This document shows positions 42,537 to 52,482 of a stretch of 64,000 bases of DNA, one piece after another. The translations under genes were made by a program, and so were the position numbers. The notes below the pieces were generated by a model. It was not told where the DNA came from and ran no database searches. It saw nothing but the letters and a program-made list of their open reading frames with translations. The DNA comes from Novipirellula artificiosorum. Lineage in GTDB: Bacteria; Planctomycetota; Planctomycetia; Pirellulales; Pirellulaceae. How positions within the stretch are numbered: position 1 is the first letter of the stretch; every line of letters starts with the position of its first letter. Where the stretch lies: positions 1 to 64,000 of the forward strand of contig NZ_SJPV01000015.1 in assembly GCF_007860135.1 (NCBI RefSeq), in the 5' to 3' direction.

Positions 42537-44570
42537 TCATTCCTGATCGCGAAGGAAAAGGGCACAGGGACTTGATGACGGGATCTTGAACTGCTGACCA
42601 CCGCTGGCTTCAACAAGGTGCGGGAAAACGCCAGGGTGAAATGCCTGCAACTGGGAGACTTGTACGTCATCACAGTTGACGATTTCCATCATCGGACGAT
42701 CCGGCGTCAGGTGCCGGACGACGCCGTACATACAGTAAACGCGAACGTTTCGCGAATCCTGAATTCGACAGGGTGTGTTGGCGTCCGGATGCTCTTCCCG
42801 ATTGAGCGAGCCGGCTTCAACTTTGAAGAAATAGACTCGCACGTCTCGGCAGTCGTCGAAGATCGACTGTGGATTCTGACTGACTCGTTCCACGTTGAGT
42901 GCGTAGAACTCGAGAGGTTGTCTGGTGCCTTTGAATACCATCGGTCCGCCGCGCGCCATGGCGCCGAAGATCTTTCCACCCCCAGTTGCCGAGAATTGCA
43001 TTCGAGCCGGTGCAAGCATGCAGGTCCCTTTGCCGGAGTTCCATTGGACTTGTCCCCGAACGGAGAGAAAAGCCAGTAGCGGACGGGCGTTCGGATCACG
43101 GGGCGTGGTGATCGTGAACCCCGATGCGTTGCTGACTCGTTTGGAACCTCGCTCAGTCACGGCCATGTTTCCAATCGAAGTGATCCCTGCTGCGACGCCA
43201 AACAACTGGGTTGCGTGCCGTAGGGCGAGCTGCCCGGTCATGTGATAGTTGCCCGGGGGAACAAACACTTGATCGCTTGCCGCGATCGCCGAACGAAAGG
43301 CCTGGGTGTCATCGGTCTTACCGTCTCCCTTGGCGCCGAAATCGCGAACGCTGACCACCTCATTATCTTCTAACGACGGCATTGGCGGGTAGTGACGTTG
43401 CCGCATCGCATCCAACACAGACGCCTCCGTTGCCGCTTCGAAAACGAATACGGTTTCCGCGGAGGTTTCGCCGTTGACCATTCGCACGGCATCGCCACGG
43501 GCTTCGCTGTACTGATGGATGTGCGTCCAACGGTCGGATGGCAGTCTTGGTTTTCTTGATGATCGCACGGCACCGACACCTCGCACGATCACATCCTCAA
43601 GAAAGATGTTTTCGTTCTGGAGCGATGCACACAAGTCGCCGACGGCAGGCATTTCGACGACACAATCGACCAAGCTGACTCCTGCACAATCGCCCAGCGT
43701 TGGAAACTGGATTGCGGTTGTCCCGGCGGGCTTGAGCGAGCTGCCTACGATCAGTGTTGGCATTTGATTGGGCTTGACGAGATGCACGCACGCAGCGGTC
43801 TGGTCACGAAGCGAACAGCCGACCAGTAGAGGAAAACGACTCTCGCGGTCGATCGTGATCCCGTAGGTTCCGCCGACGACTTCAACGTTGTAGGTGCCAC
43901 CCCCCTGGCCACAGCAATTGCTCAATCCCGCGTACGCGCCTTCGGCGTTCACGGTGACATCCTGTAGCGTCGAACCTTGCGAACCGGAGTGCCGAATCCC
44001 GATTGCGCCGGCATGACCTCGGATGTCGATGTCGATTCCCTTGAAAATATGGCTGAAGGAAATATTCGGTTGCTCTTTTCCCCAGATGGGCTCCTGGTTC
44101 CCTGGGGCATCATCGCGAGTCTGCGCCCAGATCCAAACGGCCAGCTTTGGATTCCTGGAATCGTCGAATCCCTCAGCATCGTTGGAGAGCTTCAACACCG
44201 GACGTTTACCCCGGGTCGACCCGATCATGACGATGCGATTGTCCAGGTCCCAGTAGTGCTGTGTACGGTTGTCGGTCGATCGCGGCCGATCCAGCTTGCG
44301 AACCAGTTGCTCGCAAGAAATCGTATCGGAAATCAGGTACGTCCCCTCAGGAAAGAAACACGCTTTCCATTGATCGCGAGCATCGTTGACCGCTCGCTGA
44401 ATCGCGTCGGTCGAGTCCGTTGTGCCGGAGGCATCGGCAAAGTACGGAGCTTTCGTGATGTCAAGGAAGCCCTCTGGTAGCGATGGGTTGGCACGCTCGA
44501 TCTTGTCGGCAAGCAACGTCGATCCCCAAAACAACGTCAGCAATAGTTTCGTGAGCAGCCTTCGATTCAT
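42537..44570 (-). CDS. exported right-handed beta-helix protein (pectate-lyase-3-like repeats)
   Basis: 677 residues from ATG 44570; the frame extends to 44942 but that part overlaps the acyltransferase gene. After a signal peptide (LLTKLLLTLFWGSTLLA) come two copies of the pectate-lyase-3/glycosidase pattern: APYFADASGTTDSTDAIQRA with CFFPEGTYLISDTI, and VVSVRDFGAKGDGKTDDTQAF with VFVPPGNYHMTG. Many short beta-strand turns (NVEVVGGTYGI, NVRVYCMYGVV) follow. The fold is common in polysaccharide lyases and hydrolases of families such as GH28 and GH55. Substrate unknown; the sulfatase neighbours suggest a sulfated glycan. Confidence 0.8.
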   Translation of the reverse strand: MNRRLLTKLLLTLFWGSTLLADKIERANPSLPEGFLDITKAPYFADASGTTDSTDAIQRAVNDARDQWKACFFPEGTYLISDTISCEQLVRKLDRPRSTDNRTQHYWDLDNRIVMIGSTRGKRPVLKLSNDAEGFDDSRNPKLAVWIWAQTRDDAPGNQEPIWGKEQPNISFSHIFKGIDIDIRGHAGAIGIRHSGSQGSTLQDVTVNAEGAYAGLSNCCGQGGGTYNVEVVGGTYGITIDRESRFPLLVGCSLRDQTAACVHLVKPNQMPTLIVGSSLKPAGTTAIQFPTLGDCAGVSLVDCVVEMPAVGDLCASLQNENIFLEDVIVRGVGAVRSSRKPRLPSDRWTHIHQYSEARGDAVRMVNGETSAETVFVFEAATEASVLDAMRQRHYPPMPSLEDNEVVSVRDFGAKGDGKTDDTQAFRSAIAASDQVFVPPGNYHMTGQLALRHATQLFGVAAGITSIGNMAVTERGSKRVSNASGFTITTPRDPNARPLLAFLSVRGQVQWNSGKGTCMLAPARMQFSATGGGKIFGAMARGGPMVFKGTRQPLEFYALNVERVSQNPQSIFDDCRDVRVYFFKVEAGSLNREEHPDANTPCRIQDSRNVRVYCMYGVVRHLTPDRPMMEIVNCDDVQVSQLQAFHPGVFPHLVEASGGQQFKIPSSSPCALFLRDQE

Positions 44571-44662
44571 CTCGCCTACCTTCTTGTTGTTTGGTGCGTT
44601 GAGTGTATTCGAACGAACCGGTTGTCTGAAGGCCGTGTGGGATGTTAACAAAGGGTGAGGAG

Positions 44663-46213
44663 CTAGGGGTAGCGTCGTCCATTCAGGATTTTTCCAATCC
44701 AGGTGGATCGAACCAGCCAGTGATAGCTGGGGAGCATGATGGCGAACGCAACCACGTTGTAGAGAACGAACTTTGGCAGCCAATGCCACGGTTCGTCTGC
44801 GACGAGGATGTTGATTTGAAAGAGAATCGGGAGATGAATGATGTATAGCCAGTACGACGAATCCGCGACGTATCGAACCGTTGGACTCGGATTTGCAAAC
44901 AATCGGTTGGAGAGGCCCACAAAGCCAAAGATCAACAGCCATGTCGACAAGGCATAAGCGCCCAGGAACAGAAATCGCTCCCTTTTGCTTTCTGGTCTTC
45001 CAAAGAAGTTTTGGGTGATCACGCCACTAGGAAAAGCAGACTCCAAGATCGCTCGGTTCGCCATCCCCTGGTCGTCGACCTCCGAATCAGGCGTGTCCCC
45101 TTCATGTTTGACCGTTGAATTCGAAAGATCCGCTTCGAGGATCACATGTCGATTCAGGTAGGAAACCAACCCGGCATGCTCGTCCAGCGTCGTCGTATCG
45201 TGCTCTTTCAAAAACCGTTGGTACTCCGGTGACAAAGAACCCCAGATTCGTGCATGCACGTCACTGCTGGGCAACTCCTCAGCGCTTAGCAGTTGATCTC
45301 GAAATGACGAGTAATCTTGGAGTTCGTCCGGCCACATCATCGGATAGAGTGAGTTGGCTTGACCATGAGTAATTTTGTCGTTGAAGTAGAGAAACAGGGG
45401 AATCGAGAGCAGTGTGCCCAATGCTAATTTGCTTGCCCATCTGGAATCAAAGACACGCAGCAATTCGGGACTTGCATTCAGAAGCCAGCCGACGAGAAAG
45501 AACAGGCTATAAGCTGCGAGGACGGACCACATTGGCACGAGTGAGGCGGAAGGCGTTGTGATGCCGAACAAGTTGTCGTTCCACCAAAGGGTCACCCAAA
45601 GCGGGATCGCCAACATGGCCATGTTCCAGCGTGACTGAATGACGTTTTGAAATTGTCGGTTCAGCCAGTCGCGAATCTTTCCGTGACGATCAACCACCCC
45701 GGCAAGCAATGCTTCGAGTGCAAGCACCATTGCGTAGAGGAGCAACAGGTAATAGAGAAACCAGAGATGGGTGAGGACAAACCAATTGAGTTCCCACTCG
45801 CGTACATGCTGTGCCCACAGCGACCAGAAGGGTTCGCGGTTCAATATTCGCCCAGATTCGATGCCGCCCCATAGGTAGAGGAAGGTAAACAGGGGGTACA
45901 TCACAATCCATCCGGCGGCAAATGGCAACGCGATACGTTGCAGCCGATGGAGGGTGAAACCGACTCGACCACGTTTCTTAAAAACCAACCGGGCGAAAAA
46001 ACCCGCGATCAGGAAGAAAATCTGCATGCGGAACAGATGGGTCCAGTAGAAGAAGAAATGGAATCCGTTATTGGCTGAAACGTCGGTGCGAGTGGTGCCG
46101 TAATAGTGTGGTACGAAGAACCAGGCGGCGTGAAAAAAGATGCCCAGCAGCATGGCATACGCCCGCAGGGCATCAAGCGAATGGAATCGAATTTCGTTGC
46201 TGTCGGTGCGCAT
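44663..46213 (-). CDS. membrane acyltransferase (acyltransferase family 3)
   Basis: About 516 residues from ATG 46213 (MRTDSNEIRFHSLDALRAYAM); an ATG at 46276 gives 21 more. The RFHSLDALRAYAMLLGIFFHA start with its conserved Arg and His is the hallmark of family-3 acyltransferases such as OpgC and OafA. About ten membrane segments follow, with a large soluble loop at roughly residues 300-380. It would acylate an exported or membrane-bound sugar. It is upstream of the beta-helix gene on the same strand (93 bp), so both may modify the same glycan. Confidence 0.85.
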   Translation of the reverse strand: MRTDSNEIRFHSLDALRAYAMLLGIFFHAAWFFVPHYYGTTRTDVSANNGFHFFFYWTHLFRMQIFFLIAGFFARLVFKKRGRVGFTLHRLQRIALPFAAGWIVMYPLFTFLYLWGGIESGRILNREPFWSLWAQHVREWELNWFVLTHLWFLYYLLLLYAMVLALEALLAGVVDRHGKIRDWLNRQFQNVIQSRWNMAMLAIPLWVTLWWNDNLFGITTPSASLVPMWSVLAAYSLFFLVGWLLNASPELLRVFDSRWASKLALGTLLSIPLFLYFNDKITHGQANSLYPMMWPDELQDYSSFRDQLLSAEELPSSDVHARIWGSLSPEYQRFLKEHDTTTLDEHAGLVSYLNRHVILEADLSNSTVKHEGDTPDSEVDDQGMANRAILESAFPSGVITQNFFGRPESKRERFLFLGAYALSTWLLIFGFVGLSNRLFANPSPTVRYVADSSYWLYIIHLPILFQINILVADEPWHWLPKFVLYNVVAFAIMLPSYHWLVRSTWIGKILNGRRYP

Positions 46214-46538
46214 GGGTGACTCACGATGCTGGCTGAATACCGATGGCGACGCCGTGTGCAACGCCATTTGCTCCATTCGGGGAGCAACGGACCGTAAGAC
46301 AATGCGATTTTTATCCCTTCTTTTCCCTCAAGGAATTGTAAGAAAAACGACAGAAAGTCGAGGATTTTCGCATTGAGACCGGCGACCGGGGATCGATTCG
46401 ATCGCCAATCCAGTCGTCTTTGCTGGCCTCGGCGATTCCCAACCTGTGGAGAATTTCAAAAAAACGAAAAATGGCGCGCGAGGATTTCTTGCTCTGCTGC
46501 ACTACTACAATAGTGATGGAAAACCCCAGGAGCTTGCA

Positions 46539-48290
46539 TTGACCGCGTCACCCCAACTCACCATCGTCTCGGACATCGACACAGCGGAGGCTGCGGATTG
46601 CAGCGATCGGTTGTTGCTTGATGCTTGGACTCGTCATCGTGATGCGGACGCACTGGCTCATTTGGTCCAGCGATATTCCGCGTTGGTGATGAGTGTTTGT
46701 CGGCGACAGTGCCGAACGCACGAGGATGCCGAGGATGCGTTTCAAGCGACGTTTTTGACGCTCTCTCGTGACGCGAACCGCTTGCGGCGGCAGGAGTGTT
46801 TGGCGGGTTGGCTGCACCAGGTTGCTTATCGAACCGCATGTCGAGCGAGGAAACGAAGTCAAATGATGGAAACGCTCGTTCAGGAACCACCCGATCCACG
46901 CGATTCGCTTGCCGCAATCGCCCACCGCCATCGGCTGCGGGCGCTCGACGAAGAACTGGACCAGTTGCCCAAAGCGTATCGCACGGCAATCGTGCTCCAC
47001 TACTTTGAAGGTTGCACCTATGAACAAACGGCCGAGATGCTGCAATCGACCGAGCCAGCGGTCCGAGGCCGTTTGCAACGGGCGCGGGCAAGGTTGCAAC
47101 GGCGACTCACCCGTCGCGGTTTCTCGCTCTCGGCCGTCATTGGATCGGTTGCGGTGCTCTCGAAGCAGCAAGCGACGGCCGGCCAATCGCTGCCATCCGG
47201 ACTGCTCGAACAAACCGTCGCTCGATGCGCTGGCCCATCGGTTGGCAATCCAGTCTCTTCTAACCTCGAATCTCTTCTCACAAAGGAAACACCGATGCTG
47301 CTCTCGACAACCTCTCTTGGAACCCTGGGCGCCGCTGCCATTGCCGTTGCCGGTTGGATGATGGTGCAAACAGGATCGGATCCGGCGGGAACGGCCGGCC
47401 CGCAAACCGTTGAAATGAAGGCAGACGCTTCCTCGGCGCCGCAGGCAAGGGTTGAGGTCGATCCATTTGGCGGCGCTGCGTCGATCGATCCGTTTAGTGG
47501 CCAGGGGGCGGGCAGCGATCCGTTTGGCGCGCCATCGGTTCCCAAGAGCGTAAAACCAGCGGCGGAAGTGAAGCCCGCCGAGGTCGATCCGTTCGGCGAC
47601 AACGGCGGCGAACCGTTTGGCTCCGCACCAACGCAGGAGCCACAACAGGAGCCACGAACAGCGACATGGGCCACAGGGAATGCGGCTTTTCACCAGCGAA
47701 TCGAACAGGCTCTTTCCCAGTCGGTGCAGTTTGACTTTTTTGACATGCCGCTGAAGGAAGCGGTGATGAAAATTTCTCAGGACCACGCCATCCCAATGTT
47801 GGTCGACGATCGCGCATTGGAAGAGATCGGGCTCAGCGTGGATACTCCGATTGATCTTTCCATCAGCCACGTCTCGCTTGCCTCGGCGCTGAACTTGATG
47901 CTCAACAGCAACGATCTCACCTACACGGTTGACAATGAGGTGGTGACGATCACGACGAAGGAAGCAGATGAAAGCCAACATCCCCTGCTTCGCATTTACT
48001 GGACCGGTGAGCTTGGCTTGCAAGCATCCTCTGGGAGTGCACAACTCATCCAAACGTTGATCGAGCCGGATTCGTGGGAGGTGATGGGTGGAACCGGGAC
48101 GATCAGCTTGTTGAATGCCGAAGACCTCAAAAACTCGGGGTTCGGCATTCGTACCACCTACCAGACACACCGGAAAATTGAGCAGTTTCTGCAGAGCGTT
48201 CAATCGGGTGCCAAGGAACCCTTGACGGGTATGCCTGCGGAAGACCCGAATAGCGGCGGCATGGGAGGCATGGGTGGTGGCATGATGTAA
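46539..48290 (+). CDS. ECF sigma factor fused to a membrane anchor and a secretin-like N-domain
   Basis: About 583 residues. Sigma region 2 (LAHLVQRYSALVMSVCRRQC, then DAEDAFQATFLTL) and region 4 (LPKAYRTAIVLHYFEGCTYE with LQSTEPAVRGRLQRARARLQ) are complete. After a linker comes a hydrophobic segment (LGTLGAAAIAVAGWMMV), then a linker with DPFG/DPFS repeats. The C-terminal domain (FDFFDMPLKEAVMKISQDHAIPMLVDDRAL, SISHVSLASALNLMLNSND, TYTVDNEVVTITT) resembles the STN/secretin short domain. The tail is Gly/Met rich. TTG 46539 with GGAG upstream is the likely start; a GTG at 46446 is also in frame. A self-anchored sigma factor, presumably released by proteolysis. Confidence 0.82.
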   Translation: MTASPQLTIVSDIDTAEAADCSDRLLLDAWTRHRDADALAHLVQRYSALVMSVCRRQCRTHEDAEDAFQATFLTLSRDANRLRRQECLAGWLHQVAYRTACRARKRSQMMETLVQEPPDPRDSLAAIAHRHRLRALDEELDQLPKAYRTAIVLHYFEGCTYEQTAEMLQSTEPAVRGRLQRARARLQRRLTRRGFSLSAVIGSVAVLSKQQATAGQSLPSGLLEQTVARCAGPSVGNPVSSNLESLLTKETPMLLSTTSLGTLGAAAIAVAGWMMVQTGSDPAGTAGPQTVEMKADASSAPQARVEVDPFGGAASIDPFSGQGAGSDPFGAPSVPKSVKPAAEVKPAEVDPFGDNGGEPFGSAPTQEPQQEPRTATWATGNAAFHQRIEQALSQSVQFDFFDMPLKEAVMKISQDHAIPMLVDDRALEEIGLSVDTPIDLSISHVSLASALNLMLNSNDLTYTVDNEVVTITTKEADESQHPLLRIYWTGELGLQASSGSAQLIQTLIEPDSWEVMGGTGTISLLNAEDLKNSGFGIRTTYQTHRKIEQFLQSVQSGAKEPLTGMPAEDPNSGGMGGMGGGMM

Positions 48291-48479
48291 AGGGCATCGC
48301 AATACTGAACCAATCGATTTCGAGTTCGTATTGAAGAGGGTGTCGACGAGCCTCCTGCCGTGGGAGAGGCCCACTCTCAGGAAGGGCGGCGTGACCGCAC
48401 GGGGCGAACTGCCGCCCGGGGCCAAACGCGTCGCTCGTTAAATAGAACTCACCCGATTGCTGATGGTTGAACCTTGACG

Positions 48480-49478
48480 ATGCTTGAAACGAATCACTCC
48501 AACGCTGAACTTGCCGCAGAAATTACAGCGTCGGCCGAGCCGATGCAGCGATTGGTGCTGGAAGTGGGCAAGGCGCTCGTCGGCCAAGATGTTTTGGTCC
48601 ACCGATTGCTCATTGGGTTGCTCACCGGTGGTCATTTGTTGATCGAGGGTGTTCCCGGGCTGGCCAAAACGACCGCGATTGCGACACTTTCCAAAGCGAT
48701 CGATGCCGATTTTCAACGCCTGCAATTTACCCCCGATCTGTTGCCGGCCGATCTGATTGGGACGCAAGTCTACCGGCCTCAGCAGCAAGAGTTCGTCGTC
48801 CAAAAAGGTCCTATCTTCGCTAACCTCATTTTGGCGGATGAAATCAACCGGGCTCCGGCCAAGGTTCAAAGCGCGTTGCTCGAATCGATGCAGGAACGTC
48901 AAGTCACGATCGGTGGCGAGACGTTTTCCTTGCCCGATCCGTTTTTGGTCATGGCAACTCAAAACCCGATCGAGCAGGAGGGCACGTACCGGCTGCCTGA
49001 AGCTCAGATGGACCGATTCATGATGAAGGTCGTCGTGGACTACCCGACGCGTCATGAGGAATTGCAGATTCTCAACCGAATGTCACGGACACGCCAACAG
49101 ATCGCGATCGGTACCGTGACCACGCCCAAGGAAATCTTGCATGCACGTGACTTGGTTGACGCCGTCTTTGTCGACCAGCAGATTGCGGAGTACATCGTCG
49201 ATTTGGTGATGGCAACACGAAAATGTGAGGCGTATGGATTAGCAATTGGGCCCTGGATTCAATTCGGAGCCTCGCCACGAGCGACGATCAACTTGACGTT
49301 GGCGGCGAAAGCCAATGCGTTTCTTCATCGCCGAGCTTTTGTCGTTCCGCAAGACGTGAAGGACATCGCCATGGACGTTCTGCGGCATCGTGTGATGATC
49401 ACCTACGAGGCGGAAGCGGAAGAAAAAACCTCGGAAGACGTGGTGAACATGATTCTCGAGGCCATTCCCGTCCCTTAG
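48480..49478 (+). CDS. MoxR-type AAA+ ATPase
   Basis: 332 residues. Walker A GVPGLAKTT, Walker B LILADEINRA, sensor ATQNPIEQEGTYRLPEAQMDRF and the C-terminal lid are complete. MoxR ATPases act as chaperones for assembly or metal insertion, together with von Willebrand (VWA) proteins encoded downstream. ATG 48480 is preferred to TTG 48474. It is the first gene of a five-gene plus-strand unit with DUF58 and Bat-like genes. Confidence 0.92.
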   Translation: MLETNHSNAELAAEITASAEPMQRLVLEVGKALVGQDVLVHRLLIGLLTGGHLLIEGVPGLAKTTAIATLSKAIDADFQRLQFTPDLLPADLIGTQVYRPQQQEFVVQKGPIFANLILADEINRAPAKVQSALLESMQERQVTIGGETFSLPDPFLVMATQNPIEQEGTYRLPEAQMDRFMMKVVVDYPTRHEELQILNRMSRTRQQIAIGTVTTPKEILHARDLVDAVFVDQQIAEYIVDLVMATRKCEAYGLAIGPWIQFGASPRATINLTLAAKANAFLHRRAFVVPQDVKDIAMDVLRHRVMITYEAEAEEKTSEDVVNMILEAIPVP

Positions 49479-49553
49479 CGGGTCACGTTGCTTCGCTGTA
49501 TCTTTCGCAGCACACCTCGTTCTTCATCCTCTGTGTTCTTTTGTGTCCCGACC

Positions 49554-50429
49554 GTGATTCCACCTGAAGTCCTCAAGAAGATTCGGCGCATTCAAATCCG
49601 TACCTCGCATGTGGTCGATGATTTGTTGGCTGGCGGCTGGCATTCGGCGTTCAAAGGACGCGGGATTGAATTCGAGGAGGTGCGTCCTTACGCGATTGGC
49701 GACGACGTACGAACGATCGACTGGAACGTGACGGCTCGAGCGGGCGAGCCGTTTGTGAAGCTATTTCGCGAAGAACGCGAATTGTCCGTGCAACTCTTGG
49801 TCGACATCAGCCCCTCGCAATTCTTTGGTACTCAGAGCCAAACCAAGCGAGAATTGGTCGCGGAACTCGGGGCGACGCTTGCCTTTTCTGCAATCAAGAA
49901 TAACGACAAAGTAGGGCTGACCCTGTTTTCGGACACTGTGGAGAAGTCGATTCCTCCGCGCAAGGGAACGAGGCACTGTTTACGGCTGATTCGTGAACTG
50001 CTGTATTGCGAACCGGTTGGCCGTGGCACCAACATCACCGCGGCGATCGAGCATTTGAATCGGACCTCTCATCGTCGCATGGTGGTGTTTTTGATTAGCG
50101 ATTTCGAAGATGATCACAGCGAGAACACGTTGAAGGTTGCCCGGCGACGGCATGAGATCATTCCCGTGGTGGTTCGTGACCAGCGAGAGTTGACGATGCC
50201 CGACGTTGGGCTGGTGCGTTTCCGCGATGCGGAGACAGGCCAAACCCAAATGATTGACACCTCCAGCCGCCGCGTGCGGCGAGAATATGAAGCGCTGACG
50301 CGAGCCAGGAACGACAACCTCGATGCATCGCTACGTCGGATGCGGATGTCAGCGATCTATCTGGGAACGGGACAGGATTTCGTCCGCCCGCTGCAGCAGT
50401 ACTTTCACCAACGGGAACTCGGGCGGTGA
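49554..50429 (+). CDS. DUF58 protein of the MoxR/Bat operon
   Basis: 291 residues from GTG 49554 (IPPEVLKKIRRIQIRTSHVV). The diagnostic DUF58 motif is GRGIEFEEVRPYAIGDDVRTIDWNVTARAGEPFVKLFREERE, followed by a VWA-like domain with VDISPSQFF instead of a full DxSxS site. The upstream part of the open frame (from 49488) is unlike the family. It works with MoxR; role likely in assembly or activation of a protein complex at the membrane. Confidence 0.9.
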   Translation: MIPPEVLKKIRRIQIRTSHVVDDLLAGGWHSAFKGRGIEFEEVRPYAIGDDVRTIDWNVTARAGEPFVKLFREERELSVQLLVDISPSQFFGTQSQTKRELVAELGATLAFSAIKNNDKVGLTLFSDTVEKSIPPRKGTRHCLRLIRELLYCEPVGRGTNITAAIEHLNRTSHRRMVVFLISDFEDDHSENTLKVARRRHEIIPVVVRDQRELTMPDVGLVRFRDAETGQTQMIDTSSRRVRREYEALTRARNDNLDASLRRMRMSAIYLGTGQDFVRPLQQYFHQRELGR

Positions 50430-51370
50430 AATACGTTGGATTCGTTCTGCTCTGCTGGGCTCTCGGCTCGCTTTACGCGGTCGCTGCGGACGTCGATGTG
50501 GTCGCTTCCGTCGATCGCAATGCGGTCCGTATTCTTGAGCCGATTGTGTTGACCCTTCGCATTGACGCGGCAGCGGATGCGCAGGTCGATTTTTCGGCTC
50601 TCGACTCAACGCTGGGGCCGTTCGAAGTGGTTTCAACGACGAGCCACTGGTCGATTCCTCTTGCTAACTCGCAAAGACGGTGGTTGCAAACGCTGACACT
50701 TGAAACCATGGAAACTGGAACGCTCACGATTCCCGAGATCGAGATCCGCTACCAGATCGGAAAAGGCGAACACAAGGTCGACGGTTCCACACGTACCCAG
50801 CCGATCTCGATTCAAGTCGATAGCGTGCTTAATGGCGACGAAGATCTCGAAGATTATCGCCCGATGAAATCGGAGATCCCGATCGACCCGGCATCGCGAA
50901 CGCCTTCGAGGCTGTTCTGGGTCGTTTTCGCCGTGGGACTGATCGCGATGGTGGGCTGTGCAACTTGGCTGTGGATGCGGCGACGGCCCAAGTCGCCAAC
51001 CGCTTACGAATCGGCACTGCACCGCCTCGACAATCTCCGCGCAGCAGTGGAAAGCCATGACGTCGATGCCCGGCAAGCCTACATTCAAGTCGCATCGATC
51101 GCACATGACTTTGCTGCGAGGGAACACGGGCACCGGTCTGAAACGATGACGACCGATGAAGTCCTTGCGGCGATCGGTTCGGGGCAGTGGATGAGGCCTG
51201 AGCAGCGAGCAGAACTGGCACGCCTGCTGCATCATGCCGACTCGCTCCGGTTTGCCAACCAAGATGACAGGGATGGATTTGATTTGCAGTATCGAACCGC
51301 AGGACAGTTTGTCCGCGATCTCGTTCAGTCGACGCTTGAGCGGTCCCGCCGTGCGGAGGAGACGCCATGA
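50426..51370 (+). CDS. BatD-like exported protein with one membrane helix
   Basis: 314 residues, GTG start overlapping the DUF58 stop (GTGA). A signal peptide (VGFVLLCWALGSLYAVAA), a periplasmic beta domain with VDRNAVRILEPIVLTLRIDA typical of BatD-type proteins, a membrane segment (LFWVVFAVGLIAMVGCATWLW) and a cytoplasmic helical tail. BatD is shorter here than the usual 500-600 residues, with a single beta domain. It is coupled with the VWA gene downstream (ATGA). Confidence 0.75.
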   Translation: MKYVGFVLLCWALGSLYAVAADVDVVASVDRNAVRILEPIVLTLRIDAAADAQVDFSALDSTLGPFEVVSTTSHWSIPLANSQRRWLQTLTLETMETGTLTIPEIEIRYQIGKGEHKVDGSTRTQPISIQVDSVLNGDEDLEDYRPMKSEIPIDPASRTPSRLFWVVFAVGLIAMVGCATWLWMRRRPKSPTAYESALHRLDNLRAAVESHDVDARQAYIQVASIAHDFAAREHGHRSETMTTDEVLAAIGSGQWMRPEQRAELARLLHHADSLRFANQDDRDGFDLQYRTAGQFVRDLVQSTLERSRRAEETP

Positions 51371-52464
51371 TCCTTGAGCATCCTTGGGTTTTGCTACTGC
51401 TGGCCGGTTTGCCGTTTCTGGCGCGATCGTTGTTCGCTACCGAAAAAGCGAAGGCGGTCCGGTTCCCTTCGATCACACCGCTTCGCGGCATTCGGCCATC
51501 GTGGCGTCAACGCATCGCTTGGCTTCCTGATGCGCTGTTGTTGCTGGGGATCAGCGCCATGATTTTTGCGTTGGCTCGGCCGCGGATGGGACGCGAGCAG
51601 ACGGTGATTGATTCCGAGGGGATCGCGATTGAGATCGTCGTTGACCGATCGGGAAGCATGTTGGCCATGGACTTTCAGATTGACGGTCGTCGAGTGGATC
51701 GGCTGTCCGCGATCAAGAACGTTGCTGCGGATTTTATCGAGGGTGATACGTCCGAGTTGCGTCCCTTGTCGGGGCGAACGAGTGATTTGATTGGCTTGGT
51801 CACGTTCGCTGGTTTTGCCGACGCGATCACCCCTCCGACACTCGATCATTCGTTCCTGCTTGCGCAGTTGAACCGAACGCAAATTGTATCGCAGCAGTCC
51901 GAGGATGGCACGGCAATCGGTGATGCGATTAGTTTGGCGGTGGACAAGTTGGATTCACTTGACGTCAATCGCTCCGATGACCCGCACGCGGAGAAGGCCA
52001 GTAAGGTGATTATCTTGATGACCGATGGCGAAAACAATGCGGGTGTTTTTGATCCGGTGCAAGCCGCAGAGCTGGCAAAAAGCAAGGGGATCAAAATCTA
52101 TACGATAGGCGTTGGAACCAAGGGCAATGCACCTTATCCCACGCGAAGTCCCTTTAGCGGTGAGATTGTGATGCGAGCCATGCCGGTCAACATTGACGAG
52201 GGAACCTTAAGACAAATTGCGGAAGCCACCGAGGGGGCCTATTTTCGTGCTACCGATACCGAATCACTAGCGGCGATTTATGAAACGATTGACCAACTCG
52301 AGAAGACGAAAATCGAATCACACCAGTTCACCGACTACAAGGAACTGGCGGTCCAGTCGTTCACGTGGAGATCGTTTGGCTTTCCGCCGATCGTGCTGGT
52401 GGCATTGGTTTCGCTCGCGGCCAGTGTGTTGCTGAAACAACTCTTGTTCCGATTGCTGGTGTAG
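51367..52464 (+). CDS. BatA-like von Willebrand domain membrane protein
   Basis: 365 residues. Two N-terminal membrane helices, then a VWA domain with MIDAS DRSGSM (in EIVVDRSGSMLAM), TDLI/LVTFAGFAD and ILMTDGENNAG, and a C-terminal helix (VLVALVSLAASVLLKQLLF). The layout is that of BatA. It overlaps the preceding gene (ATGA at 51367) and is 18 bp before BatB. The domain is expected on the cytoplasmic or periplasmic face and binds its partner through the metal. Confidence 0.88.
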   Translation: MILEHPWVLLLLAGLPFLARSLFATEKAKAVRFPSITPLRGIRPSWRQRIAWLPDALLLLGISAMIFALARPRMGREQTVIDSEGIAIEIVVDRSGSMLAMDFQIDGRRVDRLSAIKNVAADFIEGDTSELRPLSGRTSDLIGLVTFAGFADAITPPTLDHSFLLAQLNRTQIVSQQSEDGTAIGDAISLAVDKLDSLDVNRSDDPHAEKASKVIILMTDGENNAGVFDPVQAAELAKSKGIKIYTIGVGTKGNAPYPTRSPFSGEIVMRAMPVNIDEGTLRQIAEATEGAYFRATDTESLAAIYETIDQLEKTKIESHQFTDYKELAVQSFTWRSFGFPPIVLVALVSLAASVLLKQLLFRLLV

Positions 52465-52482
52465 AGGTCTCAAAACAGAACA

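Noticed and set aside
46548..48425. 625-codon minus-strand frame opposite the sigma fusion
   Set aside because: The plus strand has complete sigma regions and domain order; the minus product is low-complexity and Arg rich.
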